Shown in pieces: positions 19,526 through 29,910 of a stretch of DNA of 64,000 bases (positions are counted from its first letter, which is position 1; each line of letters opens with the position of its first letter). This stretch comes from Halobacillus andaensis (GTDB taxonomy: Bacteria > Bacillota > Bacilli > Bacillales > Halobacillaceae): positions 248,001 through 312,000 of the forward strand of contig NZ_BMEL01000001.1 of assembly GCF_014636475.1 (NCBI RefSeq). Direction: 5' to 3'. The notes under the pieces were generated by a model, which saw nothing but the letters and a program-made list of their open reading frames with translations, was not told the DNA's origin and ran no database searches. A program made the position numbers and the translations under genes.

Positions 19526-20278
19526 TTGTTAGAAAAAATTGAGGGAATTGTCATTCGTACGAGAGATTATGGGGAAACCCATAAGATCATTACTTTATTT
19601 ACAAGAGAAAAAGGGAAAATTGGGGTCATGGCTCGAGGTGCAAAAAAGCCCAAGAGCCGTATGGCTTCGGTTACACAACCTTTTATTCATGGCCAGTTTT
19701 TGATTCAGATAGGTTCAGGGCTTGGGTCGCTTAGTCAAGGTGAAATGGTAACATCGCTTCGTTCGATAAGAGAAGATATCATTAAAACTGCCTATGCATC
19801 TTATTTAGCTGAATTGACGGATAAGCTGGTGGATGAGAAAAAACCAGATCCATTTCTTTATGAACAATTGCTTCAAACTTTTGTTTGGATGGCAGAAGGA
19901 AAAGACTGTGAAATATTATCCATGATGTACGAGTTAAAAATGTATCGTAAAGCTGGGTTTGCTCCAAAAGTAGATGCTTGTTTAAACTGCGGAGCAGCAG
20001 ACGGTCCATTTTCTTTCTCTGTTGTGGAAGGCGGATTTCTTTGTTTTCGTTGCAAACAAATGGATCCCCAGGCATATGGGTTAACAGAGCCGCTAGCCAA
20101 ACTGCTGCGATTATTTTTACATATGGATGTTAAACGGCTGGGGCAAGTTTCGATGAAAGACGAAAACAAGAAAAAGCTTCGTATGTTAATGGATGAATAC
20201 TATGAACGTTATGGCGGATATTTCTTAAAGTCGAAAAAATTTCTTAAACAGATCGACTTGTTTACCGATAATAATTGA
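19526..20278 (+). CDS. recO: DNA repair protein RecO
   Basis: 250 residues. The N-terminal OB fold begins LLEKIEGIVIRTRDYGETHK and continues with KIGVMARGAKKPKSRMA. The helical C-terminal domain has a zinc Cys4 site, CLNCG and CFRC (about 152-178). RecO loads RecA onto SSB-coated DNA with RecR. TTG 19526 gives the usual short N-terminus and sits 8 bases from AGCAGG; GTG 19517 is alternative. Its stop codon lies inside the -35 of the next promoter. Confidence 0.94.
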   Translation: MLEKIEGIVIRTRDYGETHKIITLFTREKGKIGVMARGAKKPKSRMASVTQPFIHGQFLIQIGSGLGSLSQGEMVTSLRSIREDIIKTAYASYLAELTDKLVDEKKPDPFLYEQLLQTFVWMAEGKDCEILSMMYELKMYRKAGFAPKVDACLNCGAADGPFSFSVVEGGFLCFRCKQMDPQAYGLTEPLAKLLRLFLHMDVKRLGQVSMKDENKKKLRMLMDEYYERYGGYFLKSKKFLKQIDLFTDNN

Positions 20279-20303
20279 CAAAATAAATAGGATTCAGTAT
20301 GAT
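20275..20303 (+). promoter_or_regulatory. Promoter of glyQS leader
   Basis: A perfect TTGACA (20275-20280), 17 bases, TATGAT (20298-20303). The recO stop TGA (20276-20278) is embedded in the -35 hexamer. Confidence 0.88.
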
Positions 20304-20309
20304 TCTATT

Positions 20310-20526
20310 TACTAACTATATGATTGCTTTGAAGGAAAGTAGTAGCCGAAATCCTGTGTGAATAGAGAGCTCGTGAGGGTGGAAATCGAGTGACACAGTT
20401 CGGCGAAGGCGTTCTGGAGCAAGATACGTTTAAAGTGGCTTTCGTTTTTATGGAAGCAAATAGGGTGGAACCGCGGAGATCAACCCCGTCCCTATGTCAT
20501 AATTGGCATAGGGACGGGGTTTCTTT
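20310..20526 (+). promoter_or_regulatory. Glycine T-box riboswitch
   Basis: A tRNA-sensing leader of glyQS. The T-box core GGTGGAACCGCGG (about 20464-20476) is canonical; the A in TGGA would match the U discriminator of tRNA-Gly. Stem I is visible as GCCGAA (20345-20350) with TTCGGC (20399-20404) and CTGTGT with ACACAG. A GGC triplet at 20402-20404 is a candidate glycine specifier, though I could not place the specifier loop firmly. A strong terminator (20483-20520, 14+ bp) ends it. Uncharged tRNA-Gly should favour the antiterminator and switch on glyQ-glyS. Confidence 0.93.
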
Positions 20527-20555
20527 ATGCTTTAGAATAATAGGAGGTAAGTCGA

Positions 20556-21443
20556 ATGAATATTCAAGATATGATTTTAACTTTGCAGAAGCATTGGTCA
20601 AATCAAGGATGTCTGCTTATGCAGGCTTACGATGTTGAAAAAGGGGCCGGGACAATGTCACCAATGACGCTTCTTAGAAGTCTTGGACCAGAGCCATGGA
20701 ATGTAGCTTATGTAGAACCTTCTAGAAGGCCAGCGGATGGGCGGTATGGGCAAAACCCTAACCGATTGTATCAGCATCACCAATTCCAAGTCATAATGAA
20801 ACCTTCACCAGATAATATTCAAGAATTATATTTGGACTCCCTTAAAGCGTTAGGGATTGATCCAGATCAGCACGACATTCGTTTTGTGGAAGATAACTGG
20901 GAGAATCCAACTCTTGGAGCTGCTGGATTAGGATGGGAAGTATGGCTGGATGGAATGGAAATTACTCAATTTACTTACTTTCAGCAAATAGGCGGATTAG
21001 AAGCTCGTCCTGTATCTGCAGAAATTACGTACGGGTTAGAACGTTTAGCTTCTTACATTCAAGATAAAGAAAATGTCTTTGAATTAGAATGGACGAATGG
21101 AGTAACGGTGGGAGATATATTTACTCAGCCTGAATACGAACATTCAGTCTATACTTTTGAAGAGTCGGATGATGAAATGTTGTTTGATTTATTTACAACT
21201 TATGAAAAAGAAGCGAAACGAATTATGGAAAAGGGGTTAGTGTTCCCTGCATACGATTACGTTTTAAAATGTTCTCACACATTTAACCTTTTGGATGCAA
21301 AAGGGATCATTTCAGTTACAGAACGTACAGGATACATCGGGAGGGTAAGAAACTTAGCCCGATCGATTGCTAAAACATACGTAGAAGAAAGAGAAAGGTT
21401 GGGCTTTCCAATGCTGAATAAGGAGGACGCTTCTCATGAGTAA
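20556..21443 (+). CDS. glyQ: Glycine-tRNA ligase alpha subunit
   Basis: 295 residues, catalytic alpha subunit of the heterotetrameric (bacterial-type) GlyRS. It begins [20 protein letters not shown] and carries class II motif-2-like [21 protein letters not shown] and [21 protein letters not shown], which are conserved in GlyQ. ATAGGAGGT precedes ATG 20556, directly downstream of the T-box. It overlaps glyS by 8 bases, giving coupled synthesis of the two subunits. Confidence 0.98.
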   Translation: MNIQDMILTLQKHWSNQGCLLMQAYDVEKGAGTMSPMTLLRSLGPEPWNVAYVEPSRRPADGRYGQNPNRLYQHHQFQVIMKPSPDNIQELYLDSLKALGIDPDQHDIRFVEDNWENPTLGAAGLGWEVWLDGMEITQFTYFQQIGGLEARPVSAEITYGLERLASYIQDKENVFELEWTNGVTVGDIFTQPEYEHSVYTFEESDDEMLFDLFTTYEKEAKRIMEKGLVFPAYDYVLKCSHTFNLLDAKGIISVTERTGYIGRVRNLARSIAKTYVEERERLGFPMLNKEDASHE

Positions 21444-23520
21444 AACCGTATTATTCGAACTAGGTCTTGAAGAATTACCAGCTCGTTTTATTGATGATGC
21501 GGAAATGCAGCTTGTAAAAAATACCGAAGCATGGCTGAAGGAGCAAAGAATTCCATATCAATCTGTAAAATCGTACGCGACGCCCCGACGATTGGCGATT
21601 CAAATCTTCGGTGTTGAAAACAAGCAGCCGGACGTTGAAGAAGAAGCTAAAGGGCCAGCGAAAAAAATTGCTCTTAATGATGAAGGAGAATGGTCAAAAG
21701 CGGCTATAGGCTTTTCAAAAGGTCAAGGAAAAAATGTGGAAGATATTTACTTTAAAGAAATTAAAGGTACAGAATACGTCCACGTGAAAAAGTTCATAAA
21801 AGGAAAACTGACAAGTGAATTATTACAAGATTTTAAAGATGTGTTAGTAGGATTGAATTTTCCTAAAAACATGAGGTGGGGAGATTTCAACTTGCGCTAT
21901 GTCCGTCCAATTCGATGGATCATAGCTTTATATGAAGATGAAGTGATTCCCTTTCAAATTGAAAATGTAAAAACAAATAACGAGACATACGGCCACCGTT
22001 TCTTGGGTGGAAAGACTACAATAGCTGAGGCCGCCTCGTATGAGTCTGTCTTAAAAGCTGAATATGTATTAGCGGATAAGAGCGAAAGAAAGACTGAGAT
22101 TGAAAAGCAGTTAAAACAAATGGAAGAAGATAAGGATTGGACCATCCTGATCGATGAAGATCTATTAAATGAAGTGACACATTTAGTAGAATATCCTACT
22201 GTATTCAGTGGTGCATTTAGTGAGGATTTTCTAGAGGTTCCCGATGAGGTTTTAATAACATCAATGAAAGAACACCAGCGCTATTTTCCTGTTCAGAGTA
22301 ACGATGGGAAACTGCTTCCTTATTTTGTTGCTGTTCGAAACGGCAATGCTCAGCATATTGAAAAGGTTTCAAAAGGTAACGAAAAAGTATTAAAAGCCCG
22401 TTTAGCCGATGCGCAATTCTTCTATCAAGAAGATCAAAAAGGATCCATTGACGAGAAACTACAGAAACTTAATCGCATGGTTTATCAGGTCGAGCTAGGC
22501 ACTCTTGCAGATAAAGTGGATCGAGTAAAGACGATCACGGCACACATCTGTAATGAATTAGACAGTCAAAGTGATCTAAAGAAAAAGGCAATTAGGACAG
22601 CTGAAATAAGTAAGTTTGATTTAGTCACTCATATGGTTGATGAGTTTACCGAATTGCAAGGGGTTATGGGTGAAAAATATGCGAAACTCTTTGGAGAGGA
22701 CGAGGAAGTAGCGACTGCCATAAATGAACACTATATGCCTCGTCAAGCAAATGGCCAGCTTCCTCAAACTGAGATCGGGTCGATTGTGAGTATAGCTGAT
22801 AAATTAGATACCATTATCGGTTCCATTGCTATTGGAAATATGCCAACGGGTTCTCAAGATCCATACGGTTTAAGACGTCAATCTCTTGGCATTTTACAAA
22901 TACTAAAAACACAAAATTGGCAGATTCAAGTAGAATCCTTATTAAATAGTGTCATTGACCTGTATGTGGAGCGGGATTTACTGACTAAAGACAAAGATGA
23001 ACTAGTAAAAGAAGTGCATGAGTTTTTCCGTACGCGTGCTTCCTTCTTATTTAAAGATGAAGGTATAGCTCCAGATATCGTAAAAGCTGTACTTAGTAAC
23101 GGGATTCAACAATATTCTATTACATTAAAGAAGGCCGAACTGTTATCTGAAAAACGGAATGATTCGAATTTCAAGCCGGTCCATGAAGCCTTAGGACGAG
23201 TATTAAATTTAGCTAAGAAAACAGAAGAAGATACAATTACGACTGATTTGTTTCAAAATAGCAGTGAAGCTAATCTCTTTAAGACCTACGAAAAAATTCA
23301 TGAGTTATATATTCGTGATTTGAAATCTGGTAATTTAGAGAAAGCTCTAGAACAATTAGGCGAACTTACCCAGCCTATCCACTCTTTCTTCGATCAAACG
23401 ATGGTCATGGCTGAAGATCAAAAGGTTCGGGCTAATCGTCTGGCTCTTCTAAAAAATATTGCCCATGATATTTTACAATTTGCTGACTTAAATGAAGTGG
23501 AATGGAAGCAGCAATATTAA
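21436..23520 (+). CDS. glyS: Glycine-tRNA ligase beta subunit
   Basis: 694 residues, normal GlyS length. [18 protein letters not shown] at the N-terminus is the beta-subunit signature. The middle has [20 protein letters not shown] and a degenerate HD-like region ([20 protein letters not shown]); the C-terminal anticodon-binding domain (DALR-like) contains [10 protein letters not shown]. It binds tRNA-Gly for the GlyQ catalytic subunit. A GAGG ribosome site lies inside glyQ. No terminator is visible before the ccpN promoter. Confidence 0.98.
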   Translation: MSKTVLFELGLEELPARFIDDAEMQLVKNTEAWLKEQRIPYQSVKSYATPRRLAIQIFGVENKQPDVEEEAKGPAKKIALNDEGEWSKAAIGFSKGQGKNVEDIYFKEIKGTEYVHVKKFIKGKLTSELLQDFKDVLVGLNFPKNMRWGDFNLRYVRPIRWIIALYEDEVIPFQIENVKTNNETYGHRFLGGKTTIAEAASYESVLKAEYVLADKSERKTEIEKQLKQMEEDKDWTILIDEDLLNEVTHLVEYPTVFSGAFSEDFLEVPDEVLITSMKEHQRYFPVQSNDGKLLPYFVAVRNGNAQHIEKVSKGNEKVLKARLADAQFFYQEDQKGSIDEKLQKLNRMVYQVELGTLADKVDRVKTITAHICNELDSQSDLKKKAIRTAEISKFDLVTHMVDEFTELQGVMGEKYAKLFGEDEEVATAINEHYMPRQANGQLPQTEIGSIVSIADKLDTIIGSIAIGNMPTGSQDPYGLRRQSLGILQILKTQNWQIQVESLLNSVIDLYVERDLLTKDKDELVKEVHEFFRTRASFLFKDEGIAPDIVKAVLSNGIQQYSITLKKAELLSEKRNDSNFKPVHEALGRVLNLAKKTEEDTITTDLFQNSSEANLFKTYEKIHELYIRDLKSGNLEKALEQLGELTQPIHSFFDQTMVMAEDQKVRANRLALLKNIAHDILQFADLNEVEWKQQY

Positions 23521-23530
23521 GACACGTTCT

Positions 23531-23559
23531 TTTACCCAACAAAATAAATGAGCTATAAT
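23531..23559 (+). promoter_or_regulatory. Promoter of ccpN-ppsR
   Basis: TTTACC (23531-23536), 17 bases, TATAAT (23554-23559), 43 bases before ccpN. It matches sigma-A. Confidence 0.75.
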
Positions 23560-23602
23560 AATTAAATAGTATGTCACAGTTGGTGATTAGGGTGGTGAAA
23601 GA

Positions 23603-24232
23603 ATGGAACTATCCAACAGACAAGAACAAATTATTCAAATTGTAAAAGAGAACGGCCCGATTACTGGAGAAAGCATTGCAGAAAGCTTGAGTCTGACGAG
23701 AGCGACCTTACGTCCTGATTTAGCTATTTTAACGATGGCGGGTTATTTAGATGCCCGTCCTCGTGTTGGCTATTTCTTTACAGGTAAAACTGGATCTGAA
23801 CTTTTAACGGAGAAATTAAAAAAGTTTAAAGTTCATGAGTACCAGGCACTTCCAGTCGTCGTACAAGAAGACGTGTCAGCTTATGATGCGATATGTACGA
23901 TGTTCTTAGAGGATGTAGGAACCCTATTTGTGATTAATGAACAGTCTTTACTCGTAGGTGTGTTATCTCGAAAAGATTTACTTCGGGCGAGTATAGGAAA
24001 TCAGGACTTAACTTCTGTCCCTGTTCATATCATTATGACTAGAATGCCAAATGTATCGATTTGCACAAAGGATGACCTCTTATTGGATGCAGCTCAAAAG
24101 CTTATTGAGAAACAGATTGATGGGCTTCCTGTTGTTAAACCAGTTGAAAACGGAATGGAGGTCATCGGAAGGTTAACGAAAACTAGTGTAACAAAAGCTC
24201 TCGTTGAACTTGCCACCGATCAACACTTATAA
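23603..24232 (+). CDS. ccpN: Transcriptional repressor CcpN
   Basis: 209 residues. An N-terminal HTH (about 1-60, ELSNRQEQIIQIVKENGPIT ... SLTRATLRPDLAILTMAGYL) is followed by two CBS domains (about 80-205, ending with IGRLTKTSVTKAL) that sense ATP/ADP. In B. subtilis CcpN (YqzB) represses the gluconeogenic genes gapB and pckA during glycolytic growth. Here it is followed by ppsR 32 bases away, the conserved ccpN-yqfL pair. The target genes are not in the window. Confidence 0.94.
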   Translation: MELSNRQEQIIQIVKENGPITGESIAESLSLTRATLRPDLAILTMAGYLDARPRVGYFFTGKTGSELLTEKLKKFKVHEYQALPVVVQEDVSAYDAICTMFLEDVGTLFVINEQSLLVGVLSRKDLLRASIGNQDLTSVPVHIIMTRMPNVSICTKDDLLLDAAQKLIEKQIDGLPVVKPVENGMEVIGRLTKTSVTKALVELATDQHL

Positions 24233-24264
24233 GGAATCCCTTCTAAGAAGGAGAGGAGAAAACA

Positions 24265-25074
24265 TTGAAAAAACCCTTTATTTATATCATATCTGATTCT
24301 GTAGGAGAAACTGCTGAACTTGTTGTAAAAGCCGCATTAAGCCAGTTTGATGATGGACCATTTGAAGTACAAAGAATTCCTTATGTTGAAGATAAAGGGA
24401 CAATAAATGAGGCTGTAGTTCAAGCTAAAGAACACAACGCTATGATCGGCTTCACTCTCGTAATACCGGAATTTAGATCTCACTTGATAGAGAAAGCAAA
24501 AGAGTATGAATTAGAGTGTATTGATATCATGGGCCCTATGATGGATGCAATGCAAAGATACTTTAATTCTGAGCCTCGACTCGAACCAGGGTTGGTTCAT
24601 AAATTAGATGAAGATTATTTTAAACGAGTAGAAGCGATAGAATTTGCGGTTAAGTATGACGATGGTCGGGATTCAAGAGGTATTACTAAAGCAGATATTA
24701 TATTAATAGGAGTGTCACGTACGTCGAAAACTCCACTTTCTCAGTATTTAGCTCATAAAAGGTTAAAAGTAGCCAATGTCCCTATTGTTCCAGAGGTCGA
24801 ACCTCCGGAAGAGCTTTTTAAGGTAGATCCTAAGAAATGTATAGGCTTAAAGATTAGTCCCCAGAAACTAAATGATATTCGCAGGGAGCGGCTAAAATCA
24901 CTAGGTCTAGGATCAGAAGCCAGCTATGCTAATATGGATAGAATTCAACAAGAGATTGAGCATTTTAATGAAGTAGTAGACCGAATAGGTTGCCAGGTCA
25001 TTGATGTTTCCCATAAAGCCGTTGAGGAAACTGCAAACGTCATTATGAATTTAAAGAGGGAAAACTCCCTTTAA
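24265..25074 (+). CDS. ppsR: Pyruvate, phosphate dikinase regulatory protein
   Basis: 269 residues, PSRP/DUF299 family (YqfL), a bifunctional ADP-dependent kinase and Pi-dependent phosphorylase that turns PEP-forming dikinase/synthase off and on. [21 protein letters not shown] is the N-terminal signature, and the P-loop-like [22 protein letters not shown] is the nucleotide site. It starts with TTG 24265 after a GGAGAGGAG site. It shares the ccpN operon, linking repression of gluconeogenic genes with control of enzyme activity. The regulated dikinase is not in the window. Confidence 0.94.
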   Translation: MKKPFIYIISDSVGETAELVVKAALSQFDDGPFEVQRIPYVEDKGTINEAVVQAKEHNAMIGFTLVIPEFRSHLIEKAKEYELECIDIMGPMMDAMQRYFNSEPRLEPGLVHKLDEDYFKRVEAIEFAVKYDDGRDSRGITKADIILIGVSRTSKTPLSQYLAHKRLKVANVPIVPEVEPPEELFKVDPKKCIGLKISPQKLNDIRRERLKSLGLGSEASYANMDRIQQEIEHFNEVVDRIGCQVIDVSHKAVEETANVIMNLKRENSL

Positions 25075-25092
25075 TAACAAGTGAAGAAATGT

Positions 25093-25118
25093 CGCGCTTA
25101 AAAATAAGCGCGTTTTTT
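25093..25118 (+). terminator. Terminator of ccpN-ppsR
   Basis: CGCGCTTA (25093-25100) with TAAGCGCG (25105-25112) and T6. The following 150 bases up to yqxD are A/T-rich without a clear promoter or gene. Confidence 0.92.
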
Positions 25119-25272
25119 CTTGATATTTATATAGATTTTTCAAATCTTATGTATTATAATAATTATTTGTGTAAAAATAATCATATTGCTATTTACTTGA
25201 AGATACTTTTCTGAAAAATAAAACATTAAGAAAAGAGCAGGAATCTAACGATTATTGTAGAATTACTCAAGT

Positions 25273-25731
25273 ATGCAAAAACAAAACATTAGTGTGTGGG
25301 TAGATGCCGATAGTTGTCCTGTACAGGAAGAAATTCGTTCTGTGTGTTCCAGTTTTCAGATTGAGCCAAAATTTGTGGCCACAGTGAATCATTTTAAACA
25401 TGAGACGAACGGGGAAAACTGGACGTTTCTCGATCACGGATCTCAATCGGTGGATCTTTTTATTTTAAATCACGTTAAACCCGAAGATATAGTTATTACT
25501 CAAGATTATTCATTAGCGGTATTACTTACTCCCCGGGGGGTTTACGTTATTACGCCAAGAGGTAAACTGATTAAAGAGGGGGAAGCCTTTGATATTATGA
25601 ATCAGAAGCATCTTCGACAACAAACCTTTAGGCGAAAGAAAAAATGGAAAGGTCCACGAGCGTTTACGGATGAGGACCGTAAAAACTTCTCGGAAGCTTT
25701 ATATGAATTAATAGCTGATCGAGAGCTTTAG
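25273..25731 (+). CDS. yqxD: YaiI/YqxD family protein (DUF188)
   Basis: 152 residues. The NYN/PIN-like fold family is recognised from SVWVDADSCPVQEEI at the N-terminus, DLFILNHVKPEDIVITQDYSLA and RGKLIKEGEAFD. The conserved aspartates suggest a metal-dependent nuclease, but activity is unproven for the family. It lies directly upstream of dnaG, as in B. subtilis. ATG 25273 has no good ribosome site, so expression may be low or the start may differ. Confidence 0.9.
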   Translation: MQKQNISVWVDADSCPVQEEIRSVCSSFQIEPKFVATVNHFKHETNGENWTFLDHGSQSVDLFILNHVKPEDIVITQDYSLAVLLTPRGVYVITPRGKLIKEGEAFDIMNQKHLRQQTFRRKKKWKGPRAFTDEDRKNFSEALYELIADREL

Positions 25732-25772
25732 CTAGATAAAAGGAAACTATATAACTGGTACGGTGATGCAAA

Positions 25773-27599
25773 ATGGCTGGACACATTCCAGAAGAAAAAG
25801 TAGACGAGATAAGAAAATCCGTTGATATTGCCGATGTGGTTGGTGAATATGTCCAATTAAAACGTCAAGGGAGGAACTACTTCGGCTTATGTCCTTTTCA
25901 CGGAGAAAACACCCCGTCTTTTTCCGTTTCGAGTGATAAGCAAATCTTTCATTGTTTTGGATGCGGAAAAGGGGGAAACGTTTACTCGTTTCTAATGGAA
26001 ATCGAAGGGTATAGTTTTCTACAAGCCGTTCAGAGAGTTGCAGAAAAAACGGGGCACTCACTTCCTGAGCAATTTAATGAAATGCCGGTTCAACAAACCG
26101 ATCCTGAATCCCAAAGTATCCTAGATGCGCACGAATGGATGACCAAACTCTATCACCATATGCTGCGTAATTCTAAGGAAGGTAAGAACGCCTTGCAGTA
26201 TCTGTTAGATCGAGGGTTTACGGAAGAGACGATTCAAAAATACCAATTAGGTTTTTCACCTACATCTCCAACCTTTGTCGCAACTTTCTTAGAGAAGAAA
26301 GGTTTTCATCCTCAAACGATGGTAAAAGCAGGCTTATTGAATGCCAATGAAAAAGGAGAATACTTCGATCGTTTCCGGGGTAGAATTATGTTTCCATTAA
26401 GAAATCATTTAGGCAAGACAGTAGCTTTTGCAGGGAGGTCATTAGGAGACCAAGAGCCAAAGTACTTGAATTCTCCAGAAACAGACCTATTTCAAAAAGG
26501 CAGGTTGCTTTTTAACTTTGACCTTGCTCGATCTTCTATTCGCAAGTCAAAGACAATGGTATTATTTGAGGGGTATGCTGATGTCCTTTCTGCCGATCAG
26601 GCGGGAATTGGTAATGGTGTGGCGACGATGGGGACCTCCATTTCAGAAACCCAAGCTCAATTAATTAAGAGATACGCTGATCGAGTGATCGTTTGCTATG
26701 ATGGCGATGATGCGGGTACGACCGCAGCAGCAAAAGCGGCAAAGCTGTTAAAGCAAACGGGTTGTCAAACCAATGTAGCCCGATTGCCAGAAGGGCTGGA
26801 CCCTGATGATTATATAAAGAAATTTGGCGGAGATCGCTTTGAAAGAGAAGTTATAGAAGCAAGTGATCCTTATACGTCGTTTATTATAAATTTTCTGCGA
26901 AGAAATTATAACCTTCAATTAGAAGGAGATCGAATTGCTTATATCGAAAAGGTATTACAGGAGATTGCTCAATTAGAGAGAGCCATTGAGAGAGAGCATT
27001 ATTTAAAAGCTTTGGCAGAAGAGTTTCAGATGTCGATAGACACGTTAAAGAGTGAAGTGGAACATCTTAAAGCACAAAGCAATGCAAAGCCTCTTCAAAC
27101 CTATGAAAGAAGACAGCAGCAAAGCGCACCGGTGAAACGAAATTCCACACACCGAAAGCTGCTTCCAGCCTTTCACAATGCAGAAAGAAAGCTGATTGCA
27201 AACATGTTGAAAAACCCTGTCATTGCTGATAAAGTGCAAGAGGAATTAGGCGGGGCCTTTAATATTTCTGAACACCAAGTTATTGTTACGCACTTATATG
27301 CATACTATGAAGATGGCCATGAACCAAACGTCAGTCAATTTATTGAGCGGCTGGAAGATCAGTCTCTTAAGGATTTAGTTATTCAATTGACGATGTCCTC
27401 TGGGATGGATGAAGAAATGTCTGATCAAGAAATATCGGATTATCTTCATAGAATTCGTTCAGAAAACACTGATCGCAATGATATAAAAAGTCTGGAAGCA
27501 GAACAAAAAAAAGCAGAGCAGCACAATGACCCCATAAAAGCTGCAGAAATTGCAATGGAAATATTGAGACGAAAGCAAGAGTTGAAAAATACTCATTAA
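25773..27599 (+). CDS. dnaG: DNA primase
   Basis: 608 residues. The N-terminal CHC2 zinc domain has CPFHGENTPSFSVSSDKQIF then HCFGCGKGGN. The catalytic Toprim domain has LFEGYADVLSADQAG and the DGDDAG metal site (CYDGDDAGTTAA). The C-terminal helicase-binding domain follows about residue 440, after a Gln-rich linker. It makes RNA primers for replication. It is the first gene of the macromolecular synthesis pair dnaG-sigA, with a 30-base gap to sigA. Confidence 0.97.
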   Translation: MAGHIPEEKVDEIRKSVDIADVVGEYVQLKRQGRNYFGLCPFHGENTPSFSVSSDKQIFHCFGCGKGGNVYSFLMEIEGYSFLQAVQRVAEKTGHSLPEQFNEMPVQQTDPESQSILDAHEWMTKLYHHMLRNSKEGKNALQYLLDRGFTEETIQKYQLGFSPTSPTFVATFLEKKGFHPQTMVKAGLLNANEKGEYFDRFRGRIMFPLRNHLGKTVAFAGRSLGDQEPKYLNSPETDLFQKGRLLFNFDLARSSIRKSKTMVLFEGYADVLSADQAGIGNGVATMGTSISETQAQLIKRYADRVIVCYDGDDAGTTAAAKAAKLLKQTGCQTNVARLPEGLDPDDYIKKFGGDRFEREVIEASDPYTSFIINFLRRNYNLQLEGDRIAYIEKVLQEIAQLERAIEREHYLKALAEEFQMSIDTLKSEVEHLKAQSNAKPLQTYERRQQQSAPVKRNSTHRKLLPAFHNAERKLIANMLKNPVIADKVQEELGGAFNISEHQVIVTHLYAYYEDGHEPNVSQFIERLEDQSLKDLVIQLTMSSGMDEEMSDQEISDYLHRIRSENTDRNDIKSLEAEQKKAEQHNDPIKAAEIAMEILRRKQELKNTH

Positions 27600-27629
27600 T
27601 GGTATGGATAGTTGGAAGGAGGGGGACTC

Positions 27630-28757
27630 ATGGCAGATAAGCAACAACAGCCATCACGTTCTAAAGAAAATGAAAGTGAACTAACCCTGGAGCAAGCAAA
27701 GGAACAATTACTTGAAATAGGTAAGAAAAGAGGGATTTTAGCCTATGAAGAAGTGGCTGAAAAACTCTCTAATTTTGAATTGGAATCTGATCAGATGGAT
27801 GAGTACTATGAGTACTTGAGTGAACAAGGTATTGAAGTAATTGGTGATTCAGACCAGGATCCAAGCATGCAACAGCTCAATAAAGAAGAAGAGTTCAATT
27901 TAAATGATTTAAGTGTACCTCCTGGTGTTAAAATAAATGACCCAGTTCGTATGTATTTAAAGGAAATTGGTCGAGTAAATCTCTTATCTGCTAACGACGA
28001 AATAAGCTTGGCCCATCGTATTGAAGATGGTGATGAAGAAGCGAAGAGAGAACTTGCGGAAGCTAACTTACGACTGGTTGTAAGTATTGCAAAGCGGTAT
28101 GTTGGACGAGGTATGTTGTTTCTTGACCTTATTCAAGAAGGTAACATGGGACTAATTAAAGCCGTTGAAAAATTCGACTACCGTAAAGGGTTTAAGTTTA
28201 GTACCTATGCGACTTGGTGGATTAGGCAGGCGATCACACGTGCAATTGCTGACCAGGCGAGAACCATTCGTATTCCGGTTCACATGGTAGAAACTATCAA
28301 CAAGTTGATTCGGGTACAACGTCAATTATTACAAGACTTAGGTCGTGAACCAACTCCTGAAGAAATTGCACAAGACATGGAACTAACACCAGATAAAGTA
28401 AGAGAAATTTTGAAAATTGCTCAAGAGCCAGTATCACTTGAAACTCCAATTGGTGAAGAAGACGATTCTCATTTAGGAGATTTCATTGAGGACCAAGAGG
28501 CTACTTCCCCTTCTGATCACGCAGCCTATGAGCTGTTAAAAGAACAGCTTGAGGACGTTTTAGACACGTTAACCGATCGTGAAGAGAATGTATTACGTCT
28601 TCGTTTTGGCTTAGATGATGGACGTACTCGCACCTTGGAGGAAGTTGGAAAGGTGTTTGGAGTTACGCGAGAGCGTATTCGTCAAATTGAAGCTAAAGCT
28701 TTGAGAAAGCTTAGGCATCCAAGTCGTAGCAAACGTCTGAAAGACTTTATGGAATAA
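27630..28757 (+). CDS. sigA: Primary sigma factor SigA (RpoD)
   Basis: 375 residues. Region 1.1 is acidic (about 1-95). Regions 1.2 and 2 contain [16 protein letters not shown] and the -10 recognition part [21 protein letters not shown]. Region 4 has [42 protein letters not shown]-type sequence for -35 binding. ATG 27630 follows AAGGAGGGGG; the TTG at 27612 lies before that site. It is co-transcribed with dnaG and ends at a strong terminator. It is the factor expected to read the TTGACA/TATAAT promoters in this window. Confidence 0.98.
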   Translation: MADKQQQPSRSKENESELTLEQAKEQLLEIGKKRGILAYEEVAEKLSNFELESDQMDEYYEYLSEQGIEVIGDSDQDPSMQQLNKEEEFNLNDLSVPPGVKINDPVRMYLKEIGRVNLLSANDEISLAHRIEDGDEEAKRELAEANLRLVVSIAKRYVGRGMLFLDLIQEGNMGLIKAVEKFDYRKGFKFSTYATWWIRQAITRAIADQARTIRIPVHMVETINKLIRVQRQLLQDLGREPTPEEIAQDMELTPDKVREILKIAQEPVSLETPIGEEDDSHLGDFIEDQEATSPSDHAAYELLKEQLEDVLDTLTDREENVLRLRFGLDDGRTRTLEEVGKVFGVTRERIRQIEAKALRKLRHPSRSKRLKDFME

Positions 28758-28771
28758 AATCAAACCATTAT

Positions 28772-28805
28772 CTTTAGGGACCTATACGATGGTCCCTAAA
28801 GTTTT
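28772..28805 (+). terminator. Terminator after sigA
   Basis: CTTTAGGGACC (28772-28782) pairs perfectly with GGTCCCTAAAG (28791-28801), then TTTT. Confidence 0.9.
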
Positions 28806-28829
28806 ATAACAAGTTTCGAGGTGATCATT

Positions 28830-29375
28830 ATGGACCACCGAAAGGAAACGATTGTGAAAGAAATAACTTATTGGAAACACAATAAGTTGCTCCCAACCCA
28901 ATATGGCGACTTTTTATTAGCCTTATATACTGAAGGAGAAGACAAAAGCGCTCCCAATGAAACCTCAACTTATCAGACAAGACATAAAGAAAACATAGTA
29001 ACTTTTGTTTTTTTCATTATGAACCTTTTATTGTTACCACTTTCATTTCTTGTCATTTATTTTACTGAAATGGGTATTATAATGCAAACAGGTCTTTTGT
29101 CGATATTTGTTGGTATCGCTTACACATCGTCCCGGTATAGGTTTACTAACGACCTTCTGATTAGGCGCATGCTGGACTTTCTTATTTTGATTTTACTACT
29201 AACCCTTACCATTCACGTCATTAGTTATATGACATCTAGTAAGATAATTGTCTATTGGGCGATAACGATTCACTGCTTTGTTTGGATGATTCTAGGGACA
29301 ATTAAGAAAGCGGTTTATTTGTTGATGTTTGGATTTCTTGGGTTAACTGCACTAGCAATATTAATAACTTTGTAA
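28830..29375 (+). CDS. Predicted membrane protein of unknown function
   Basis: 181 residues, no family recognised with certainty. A soluble N-terminus (about 1-55, with ITYWKHNKLLPTQYGDFLLALY) is followed by five or six hydrophobic helices to the end. The N-terminal motif resembles the short cytoplasmic start of other Bacillaceae membrane proteins near sigA. ATG 28830 is chosen because GAGGTGATC, an extended ribosome site, lies at 28818-28826. It stands alone between the sigA terminator and cccA. A 7-bp hairpin (29388-29405) follows without a T-run. Confidence 0.75.
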   Translation: MDHRKETIVKEITYWKHNKLLPTQYGDFLLALYTEGEDKSAPNETSTYQTRHKENIVTFVFFIMNLLLLPLSFLVIYFTEMGIIMQTGLLSIFVGIAYTSSRYRFTNDLLIRRMLDFLILILLLTLTIHVISYMTSSKIIVYWAITIHCFVWMILGTIKKAVYLLMFGFLGLTALAILITL

Positions 29376-29481
29376 GATTTCACTGTTTTCCCTTTCCTAA
29401 GGGAAGAATTTCAAGTAAAATAAATATAGTCGATTAGACATCTCTCAAACTTTCAAGGGATACATAAGGAGGATGCAACTA

Positions 29482-29847
29482 ATGAGAAGAAACCCTGTGA
29501 TTCCTTTTGCACTTATTGCTGTGTTAGGAATTCTAGTGATGATTGTTGTATCATCAGTAGGAATTAATGAAAGAGAAGCAATTGAAAATGCAGAAGATGG
29601 AGAAGAAAGCGAAGAAACAGCCGCAGGACCAGAAGAAATGTATGAACAACAATGTTCAAGCTGTCATGGTGGAGATTTAGAAGGACAGAATGGACCGAGC
29701 CTTCAAGAAGTTGGCTCACAATATGATGCTGCTGAAATCCAAGACATCATTGAAAATGGTAAAGGGGATGGCGCTATGCCGGCCGGTCTTTACACAGGTG
29801 ATGATGCTGCTACGTTAGCAGAGTGGCTTGCTGAAGAGCATCAATAA
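29482..29847 (+). CDS. cccA: Membrane-anchored cytochrome c-550
   Basis: 121 residues. An uncleaved-type N-terminal anchor (about 6-28, PVIPFALIAVLGILVMIVVSSVG), an acidic linker, then a class I cytochrome c domain with heme motif CSSCH (in YEQQCSSCHGGDLEG) and a likely axial methionine in GAMPAGLY. It carries electrons on the outer membrane face. ATG 29482 fits AAGGAGG (29466-29472); ATG 29473 is flush with it. It lies downstream of sigA as in B. subtilis, with its own terminator. Confidence 0.93.
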   Translation: MRRNPVIPFALIAVLGILVMIVVSSVGINEREAIENAEDGEESEETAAGPEEMYEQQCSSCHGGDLEGQNGPSLQEVGSQYDAAEIQDIIENGKGDGAMPAGLYTGDDAATLAEWLAEEHQ

Positions 29848-29852
29848 ATATA

Positions 29853-29891
29853 AGAAAAGCTTTCTGGTACTCTCAGGAAGCTTTTCTTTTT
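29853..29891 (+). terminator. Terminator after cccA
   Basis: AGAAAAGCTT and AAGCTTTTCT flank a loop with an inner CTG/CAG pairing, followed by TTTTT. Confidence 0.9.
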
Positions 29892-29910
29892 ATGAGAGGG
29901 AAGAAGTATA

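Noticed and set aside
25119-25272. Small RNA or riboswitch in the ppsR-yqxD gap
   Set aside because: A/T-rich with no stable hairpin or promoter-terminator pair.
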